Source: Eubacteriaceae bacterium (lineage in GTDB: Bacteria > Bacillota > Clostridia > Eubacteriales > Alkalibacteraceae). From it: 46,009 nucleotides of DNA. The notes under the pieces are model-generated. The model searched no databases and was not told the origin of the DNA. It was given only the letters and a program-made list of their open reading frames with translations. The stretch covers positions 1 through 46,009 of the forward strand of contig DMAW01000072.1 in assembly GCA_003446375.1 (NCBI GenBank), written 5' to 3'. Of this stretch, positions 41,516 to 46,009 are shown one piece after another. Positions within the stretch are counted from its first letter, which is position 1, and each line of letters starts with the position of its first letter. Made by a program: the position numbers and the translations under genes.

Positions 41516-42110
41516 TAGACTCGCCTCCCATTGCATATTGATTCAGTCTTTCATTTACATATTCATAAATATTGTTTAGATTGTCGTTGGGCATGGCTAG
41601 GAGCACTGAAGGATATATCTTTATCCTTGCATCAACCGTGGTCACGTCTCTGTCAATCGGTAAAATTATATTATACTTTTTAAAAAGCCTCGCTGCCTCT
41701 CTTAATGTCGTCTTATCTAGATTAGGTTTTGCTTGAATCTTAAGCATGCTGTACTTTTGATGAATCTCCTCACTAAGAACCATTACGTCTTCTGTAAGAC
41801 TTAGATCTTTGCGCTTTTCAATATATAAGAGCCTTAAAATCAGCAGTATTATGCTTTCGATTTTTTTAAGCCTCAGCCTTCCCGTTCCTGTAGAGCTATT
41901 TAGGGCTATTACACCCTGTGTCTCATTTATTACTAGACTATAACCCAAAAGATTGAAATACTCTGTAAACATCTCATTGTTTTGAAGAATAAAGATATAA
42001 TCGCTACGGGTATCCTCTTTTTTCTTTATTATGAAACAGCTGTTTAAAAGCTTGTTGGCAGCTATTTTGAACTTCTCCTTTTGCACCTGGCTTTCAGCAA
42101 ATATTTCCAT
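41487..42110 (-). CDS. jetB: Wadjet JetB: DUF4194 kite-type subunit
   Basis: A 207-residue protein of the MukE-like kite family. Winged-helix blocks are visible: KIESIILLILRLLYIEKRKDLSLTEDVMVLSEEIHQKY and LDKTTLREAARLFKKYNIILPID. It lacks enzyme motifs and should bridge the SMC heads and the kleisin. It starts 2 bases after the jetA stop and ends inside jetC. The C-terminal tail is acidic (GGESNDDEETGQD). Confidence 0.92.
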   Translation of the reverse strand: MEIFAESQVQKEKFKIAANKLLNSCFIIKKKEDTRSDYIFILQNNEMFTEYFNLLGYSLVINETQGVIALNSSTGTGRLRLKKIESIILLILRLLYIEKRKDLSLTEDVMVLSEEIHQKYSMLKIQAKPNLDKTTLREAARLFKKYNIILPIDRDVTTVDARIKIYPSVLLAMPNDNLNNIYEYVNERLNQYAMGGESNDDEETGQD

Positions 42111-42112
42111 CC

Positions 42113-43522
42113 CTACTTTTCACACCTTTCGATAAGAATATCCTTAAACTTAAACTCATTGACACTTATAGCATCTTCAAGGGGAATAACCCTATATAAA
42201 GATTTTTTATCCCTTCCATATAGACTTATAAAGATCACTTTTATCATGTCTCGCTTCGACTCCAGTGGGAGGGTTGAAGCGAGGACTGACTTATTATCCT
42301 TTAGAAGCTCTTCTACGTAAGCGTTTATGTTTTTTCGGGAGAACCTGTTCTTGCTTTTTTCTTGCAAAGCCAGCTTTCTGATAGCCCTTTCTTCTTCGCT
42401 TATCCCAAGTCTGTCACCGAGCACTTCGGGCAGAGACATCTTCCGTGAAATCGGCATGACGTATAACGATTCTCCGTCTATGTAGCTTTGAGGAAATATG
42501 TTGAAAATCCCGGTGATACCTTCTATGGACTCATCGTTTAGATTAACCGACTCATCAGAGTTTAATTCATCGGATATATATGCAAGTATCCTGTTTATCT
42601 TTCCTTCTGAATTGTTGGTATTTGTAAGCAAGAACTTCGCTCTCGCCACTGCGCTACCTATGTACTTGGTGTGCTTGTAGTCAATTTCAGATACTATGTC
42701 GTCGTAGTTCCTAAAAGCAGATATGATTCCTAAAACCTTGTTTCTGAGCTGATCGTATGCTTCTTTTTCATCTTCGACCTGCTCGATTTCCATAAATCCT
42801 GATACCCCTCTTTTAAAGATTTCCCCATCGTTTAAAAACTCGTACAGTTTTTCGATTATAGCGAACCTAAAGTGGGATATATTGTCGCTAGTCTTAATTC
42901 TGTGGTATGCTTTGGAGCCAATTTCCCTTTGGTATACGAAAAAATCCTGCACTATCTCTCCTGCTGACTTTTCGTTTGTTATTGCCTCTATGTGCTTTTT
43001 GATGTTGGTATTTAGCTTTTTAAGACCTATCATCAATTCTTCGGTATTTTCAATTACTTTTTTTATGATATATTCGTAAGGCTTAACATAGCTCTCCATA
43101 TTGTACAAGGCAGCATGAATCTGTGAGACGACACTTTGGTATTCCATCTCATCATTTTTTATTATCTTATTGAACGTCTCCGTCATGGTTGCCGCATAAT
43201 CATGCATGTTTACCTTGATCTTATAGTCGTTTGCCTGCTCGTATTCTATCCATCCGCTGTCTTTAAGCCTTCTTAAGATCGCGCTTGCCTTGGCACGAGA
43301 ATCCTTTGCAATCTCATCTCCGTCTTCGTCAAAGACCATCTCTTCTGTCCTGTCGTCAAAGTAACTTTCCAGCTTATATAAGATTACTTCCCTCTCAACA
43401 CCAAAGGAAAGTTCCGTCTTGTAGGTATTATAAATAATTCTGAGACAATCTATGTAGACCTCTTTGTATTTACTTGTAAGTACCTTGAAAAAATCTTGTG
43501 GGATGATTTGAAAAAGACTCAA
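42113..43522 (-). CDS. jetA: Wadjet JetA: kleisin-like subunit (DUF5716, type II-like)
   Basis: The 469-residue kleisin-like first subunit. It begins SLFQIIPQDFFKVLTSKYKEVYIDCLRIIYNTY, the opening of the DUF5716 JetA family, followed by a winged-helix and a long helical region (KKHIEAITNEKSAGEIVQDFF). I place the start at TTG 43522 because GGAGG sits 7 bases upstream and homologues begin at this motif; the longer frame to ATG 43585 adds 21 residues with no family match. It is the first gene of jetABCD. Assignment to type II rests on the JetA family and needs a profile search. Confidence 0.9.
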   Translation of the reverse strand: MSLFQIIPQDFFKVLTSKYKEVYIDCLRIIYNTYKTELSFGVEREVILYKLESYFDDRTEEMVFDEDGDEIAKDSRAKASAILRRLKDSGWIEYEQANDYKIKVNMHDYAATMTETFNKIIKNDEMEYQSVVSQIHAALYNMESYVKPYEYIIKKVIENTEELMIGLKKLNTNIKKHIEAITNEKSAGEIVQDFFVYQREIGSKAYHRIKTSDNISHFRFAIIEKLYEFLNDGEIFKRGVSGFMEIEQVEDEKEAYDQLRNKVLGIISAFRNYDDIVSEIDYKHTKYIGSAVARAKFLLTNTNNSEGKINRILAYISDELNSDESVNLNDESIEGITGIFNIFPQSYIDGESLYVMPISRKMSLPEVLGDRLGISEEERAIRKLALQEKSKNRFSRKNINAYVEELLKDNKSVLASTLPLESKRDMIKVIFISLYGRDKKSLYRVIPLEDAISVNEFKFKDILIERCEK

Positions 43523-43608
43523 CCTGCTACCTCCATACTTGTGAAAAAAATTAGCCTTGAATCTGCATTCAAGACCTGTAAACATTTCCTATGCACTCTT
43601 ACTTAACA

Positions 43609-43637
43609 ATTATAGATTAATGCATTGACTATTACAA
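43609..43637 (-). promoter_or_regulatory. Promoter of the Wadjet operon
   Basis: Minus strand TTGTAA, 17 bases, TATAAT. The leader would be about 80 bases to the TTG start of jetA. Confidence 0.6.
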
Positions 43638-43783
43638 TGGTTTATAAATCTCTTGTCCCTAAATTAAGAGACTCAGCTTTTGTTTTTAATATTCCATACA
43701 GAAACTATTTAAGTTTTTATTTTGCTCGCCGCTTAAAGCTTTTTTTCACCTCCCGAATAGCAGGTAGTTTTCGTTGTATTTAA

Positions 43784-43823
43784 AAAGCGCCAAACCTCAA
43801 AATTTTACAAGGTTCAGCGCTTT
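43784..43823 (-). terminator. Terminator after the duplicated lipoprotein gene
   Basis: AAAGCGC and GCGCTTT pair, with AACCT/AGGTT further in, followed on the minus strand by Ts. Confidence 0.8.
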
Positions 43824-43829
43824 ATAACA

Positions 43830-44795
43830 TTATTTAGTTTTTACCGCACTCTCTCCGGTGACTTCCCCTTCTTCATTTACAAAGCTATCCATAATCTCTT
43901 GGCTTGCAAAATAAAGATTCCCATCGATTGTTCCATCAGTCAGGGTAAACCCAGCAGACTCAACATAGACATCACCTATGAAGGTTCCGCCTTGGATTTT
44001 TGTATTGGGGCTTTTGATAGTTAAAGATGGCGCGCTCAGTATATATCTTGCAGTGATATTTCTATCTGCATCTTGAGCATATAGAGCGATTTTTCTGTAA
44101 AGATCTGCACTAGAATCATCTCTGTTATAGAAATCTCCATCTACCACCAATTCCTCTTTAGTGCTGATATTATTAAGCGCTGCTATTATCCATGTTCCAT
44201 CAGCACTTATAGCTTTGGCAAATGCGCTGTCATCAACAACTAAAGAAGCACTTGTTGCAACATCGACATCTCCCACAACGATTTTTCCTTTCACATTTCC
44301 TCCATTTTCTAACGTGAAAGTATTGGCAATTTCAGCCGACGCAAAGAATAAATCTCCATCTATTGTAGCATCAGTCAAAGTAAACCCTTCTGATTCTACA
44401 TAGATATCCCCAACAAAAGTTCCTCCTTGAATTTTTGTATTAGGACTTTTGACAGTAAGCTTAGGTGCAGTTAGCGTATATCGATCTGTTACGTTTCTAT
44501 CTTCATCTTGAGCATATAGCGCGATCTTTCTATAAAGATCTGCACTGGAATCATCTTTATCGTAAAACTCTCCTTCTACTACAAGTTCGTTATCTGATTC
44601 TATATCGTTTAATGCTGCTATAATCCATGTTCCTTCACTTCCTATAGCTGCTTCAAGAACCGCTGCATCTTCTACCAGGGAAGCAGCCGTTACAGAATCA
44701 TTTCCACCCTTTGTGCCGTCAGTGTCAGTTGTAGTGCAACCAGCAAATAATACCAGTGATAAAGCTAAAAGTACAATTAATGATCTTAGTTTCAT
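43830..44795 (-). CDS. Lipoprotein with an internal tandem duplication
   Basis: A 321-residue exported protein. The signal ends at a lipobox (VLFAGC, Cys 20). Residues about 41-160 and 186-305 are two copies of one domain (period 145 residues, 435 bp) sharing long blocks such as DDSSADLYRKIALYAQD and KSPNTKIQGGTF. Each copy has TWIIAALN, a short beta-rich core and ends GFTLTDxTIDGxLYFAS. The TIDGxL and GTFxGDIYVES pattern suggests a right-handed beta solenoid like polymer-forming cytoskeletal or adhesin repeats. Function unknown. ATG 44795 has GGAGG 6 bases upstream. Confidence 0.8.
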   Translation of the reverse strand: MKLRSLIVLLALSLVLFAGCTTTDTDGTKGGNDSVTAASLVEDAAVLEAAIGSEGTWIIAALNDIESDNELVVEGEFYDKDDSSADLYRKIALYAQDEDRNVTDRYTLTAPKLTVKSPNTKIQGGTFVGDIYVESEGFTLTDATIDGDLFFASAEIANTFTLENGGNVKGKIVVGDVDVATSASLVVDDSAFAKAISADGTWIIAALNNISTKEELVVDGDFYNRDDSSADLYRKIALYAQDADRNITARYILSAPSLTIKSPNTKIQGGTFIGDVYVESAGFTLTDGTIDGNLYFASQEIMDSFVNEEGEVTGESAVKTK

Positions 44796-44841
44796 TTTAT
44801 TCCTCCATGTTTTATTTTTGTATGTCTTATTTATAGAATAA

Positions 44842-44884
44842 AAACAACAGCGGAGCTATTAAGGGGGATATCCCGCTGTTGTTT
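44842..44884 (-). terminator. Terminator after the small secreted protein gene
   Basis: AAACAACAGCGG and CCGCTGTTGTTT form a perfect 12-bp stem around a 19-base loop, with a T-rich tail on the minus strand. Confidence 0.85.
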
Positions 44885-44902
44885 AACTCTACTGCATTGT
44901 AA

Positions 44903-45214
44903 TTAATTCATTGCAGTATATTCGCAATCTACATGTTCCATTTCGATTGCTTCAAGAGTATGATGCAAGTAGTGCATCACTTCATGTTTGTAATGTGGAT
45001 CATCCTTTTTCAGACCCATGAAGGTTCCTTGCGGGCCTAGTTGATTTGCCACTTCTTTAATAACATTGCCTGTAGGATTTTCTCCATGTTCGATTAATAT
45101 TTCTACAGCTAGGGCAGGCGCTGCTTTGTATGAGTTAACAGTCTTTGGCGCAGCCATTGCCGTACTGGTCAACAGTGTAACAGCAAGAGCAAATCCAGCT
45201 ATTTTTTTGATCAT
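44903..45214 (-). CDS. Small secreted protein of unknown function
   Basis: A 103-residue exported protein. The signal peptide MIKKIAGFALAVTLLTSTAMAA has a type I cleavage site (AMA-A). The mature part contains HGENPTGNVIKEVANQLGPQGTF and YKHEVMHYLHHTLEAIEMEHVDC, which is rich in His and Glu and could bind a metal, but no family is recognised. ATG 45214 has AAAGGAAG 8 bases upstream; the longer frame to 45250 lacks a ribosome site. It is divergent from the molybdoenzyme gene, with a shared dyad between them. Confidence 0.75.
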   Translation of the reverse strand: MIKKIAGFALAVTLLTSTAMAAPKTVNSYKAAPALAVEILIEHGENPTGNVIKEVANQLGPQGTFMGLKKDDPHYKHEVMHYLHHTLEAIEMEHVDCEYTAMN

Positions 45215-45242
45215 GTCTATTCTTCCTTTCAAATTAGTTATA

Positions 45243-45291
45243 TTCTTCACATAATCAATATATACAAAAGTTGTGAAGATTATATGAAGAA
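45243..45291. promoter_or_regulatory. Inverted repeat in the divergent intergenic region
   Basis: TTCTTCACATAATC (45243-45256) and GATTATATGAAGAA (45278-45291) are complementary at 13 of 14 positions, with a 21-base spacer. Direct GAAGA repeats lie in the right arm. It is a possible response-regulator binding site for one or both divergent genes. Confidence 0.4.
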
Positions 45292-45439
45292 ACGTAATTT
45301 AAAACATCCCTAGGATTCTTCAAAATAAACTTAGATATGAAATTTCTTCACTATGCCTTTCACTCTTATTGGGTTTCAGTCTTTTTCTTAATGGGTATAA
45401 ATAAAATTGCAAAGCTAATATCTGGGGGTAGGTGCAAGC

Positions 45440-45955
45440 ATGAAAAAGATATCGTTAATTTTTATTGTATTATTCGTATCGATGTCATTTGGTTGTTCTA
45501 GCTATTTAGATGTTGACGGTCGATCAAATGCTACAGTAAGCCGATTTAGAGAAAGTGAAGTAAGAGAATATCAAGGTGCGAATCTCGATCCTGCAATCGG
45601 TCCAAATGACAATTCAATCAAAGGGGTTCAATATGTCGATATCGACGAATACAGCTTAGCCGTAACCGGATTAGTAAACAAGCCTTTAGAGCTCAGTTAT
45701 AGCGAAGTTTTGGATTTAGATCCCTATGAGCGGCTAATAACCCTTTATTGTGTAACAGGCTGGGATGCCACAATACTTTGGAAAGGGGTCCTTCTTGAAG
45801 ATATCATGAATTTAGCTGAAATCAAGTCTGAAGCAAATACCGTTATTTTCCACTCAGTAGATGGATACACAACCTCTTTGCCTCTTGATCAGATTCTTCA
45901 AAATGAGTTGATTTTAGCCTACTCTTCCAACGGTCTCGACTTGCCTCCTGATTAG
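45440..45955 (+). CDS. Molybdopterin-dependent oxidoreductase, sulfite-oxidase-like (frameshifted, partial)
   Basis: Exported enzyme of the SUOX/YedY-like molybdopterin family, probably lipid-anchored (lipobox MSFGC, Cys 19). The domain includes YVDIDEYSLAVTGLVNKPLELSYSEVL and LITLYCVTGWDATILWKGVLLEDIM, in which Cys104 should hold the molybdenum. The frame stops at TAG 45953-45955 after LDLPPD, but the next reading frame continues GYPFMVVAEDKFGYKWAR to the window end, exactly the expected family continuation. One base seems to be missing just after GAT (45950-45952). ATG 45440 follows a GGGGGTAGGTG site. It could be a real frameshift or an error at a contig edge. Confidence 0.82.
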   Translation: MKKISLIFIVLFVSMSFGCSSYLDVDGRSNATVSRFRESEVREYQGANLDPAIGPNDNSIKGVQYVDIDEYSLAVTGLVNKPLELSYSEVLDLDPYERLITLYCVTGWDATILWKGVLLEDIMNLAEIKSEANTVIFHSVDGYTTSLPLDQILQNELILAYSSNGLDLPPD

Positions 45956-46009
45956 GCTATCCTTTTATGGTAGTTGCTGAAGACAAGTTTGGATATAAGT
46001 GGGCCAGGT

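Larger units (their letters stand above)
43523..43829. other. Intergenic region between jetA and the duplicated lipoprotein gene
   Basis: About 300 bases with no convincing gene. It holds the jet promoter (43609-43637) and the terminator of the upstream lipoprotein gene (43784-43823). A free GGAGGTG-like site near 43748-43757 has no usable start codon behind it. Confidence 0.6.

Noticed and set aside
43640..43783. Small ORF after the GGAGGTG-like site upstream of jetA
   Set aside because: The only start gives about ten residues and overlaps the ribosome site.

Overview
The window is AT-rich DNA from a low-GC Firmicute, most likely an anaerobic, amino-acid-using member of the Clostridia. This is inferred from strong AGGAGG-type ribosome sites with frequent TTG/GTG starts, sigma-A promoters, a radical-SAM glutamate 2,3-aminomutase, a Na+-linked alanine/glycine symporter, a split Mrp antiporter and a standalone GltD-like flavoprotein. 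No rRNA, tRNA, CRISPR array, transposase or prophage was seen. Most genes lie on the minus strand.

Layout. 1-2607: a branched-chain amino acid ABC uptake operon (livJ, livH, start of livM); the outermost 85 bases are a fold-back that breaks livM and looks like a contig-end artefact. 2783-9400: nitronate monooxygenase-like enzyme, cold-shock protein, GltD-like oxidoreductase, an iron-controlled DUF2325 protein with a near-consensus Fur box, a lipid kinase, a HAD phosphatase cut short by an in-frame TAG, an ApgM-type phosphoglycerate mutase and a GIY-YIG protein. 9388-12071: lipoprotein, GNAT acetyltransferase and glutamate 2,3-aminomutase (eam) behind a ydaO-type c-di-AMP riboswitch with its terminator. 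12116-17918: a nine-gene Mrp-type cation/proton antiporter operon (E, F, G, MbhD-like, MbhE-like, B, C and two tandem MrpD). 18069-22464: pstSCAB-phoU with a four-repeat Pho box. 22660-32430: nucleoid-associated protein, APC permease, a membrane J-domain/zinc-ribbon pair, RF3, AgcS symporter, UspA, TetR regulator and a UroD-family protein with a 50-residue downstream ORF. 32445-36321: a membrane diguanylate cyclase, a DUF362 ferredoxin protein behind a MerR-type 19-bp-spacer promoter, DUF502 and a small membrane protein. 36380-43522: a RelE/CopG toxin-antitoxin pair next to a complete four-gene Wadjet (JetABCD) plasmid-defence operon. 43830-45955: a tandem-duplicated lipoprotein, a small secreted protein and the start of a sulfite-oxidase-like molybdoenzyme with a frameshift at the right edge.

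How it fits together. Several units deal with ion, osmotic and phosphate balance. The c-di-AMP riboswitch should couple beta-glutamate (compatible solute) synthesis to the K+/osmotic second messenger, beside a Na+/H+ antiporter. The Pho box should couple phosphate uptake to starvation. Wadjet plus the toxin-antitoxin pair form a small defence island. The best candidates for a second look are the c-di-AMP/eam pairing, the Wadjet operon, the MerR-type DUF362 promoter, the Fur-controlled DUF2325 gene, the duplicated MrpD and the internally duplicated lipoprotein.
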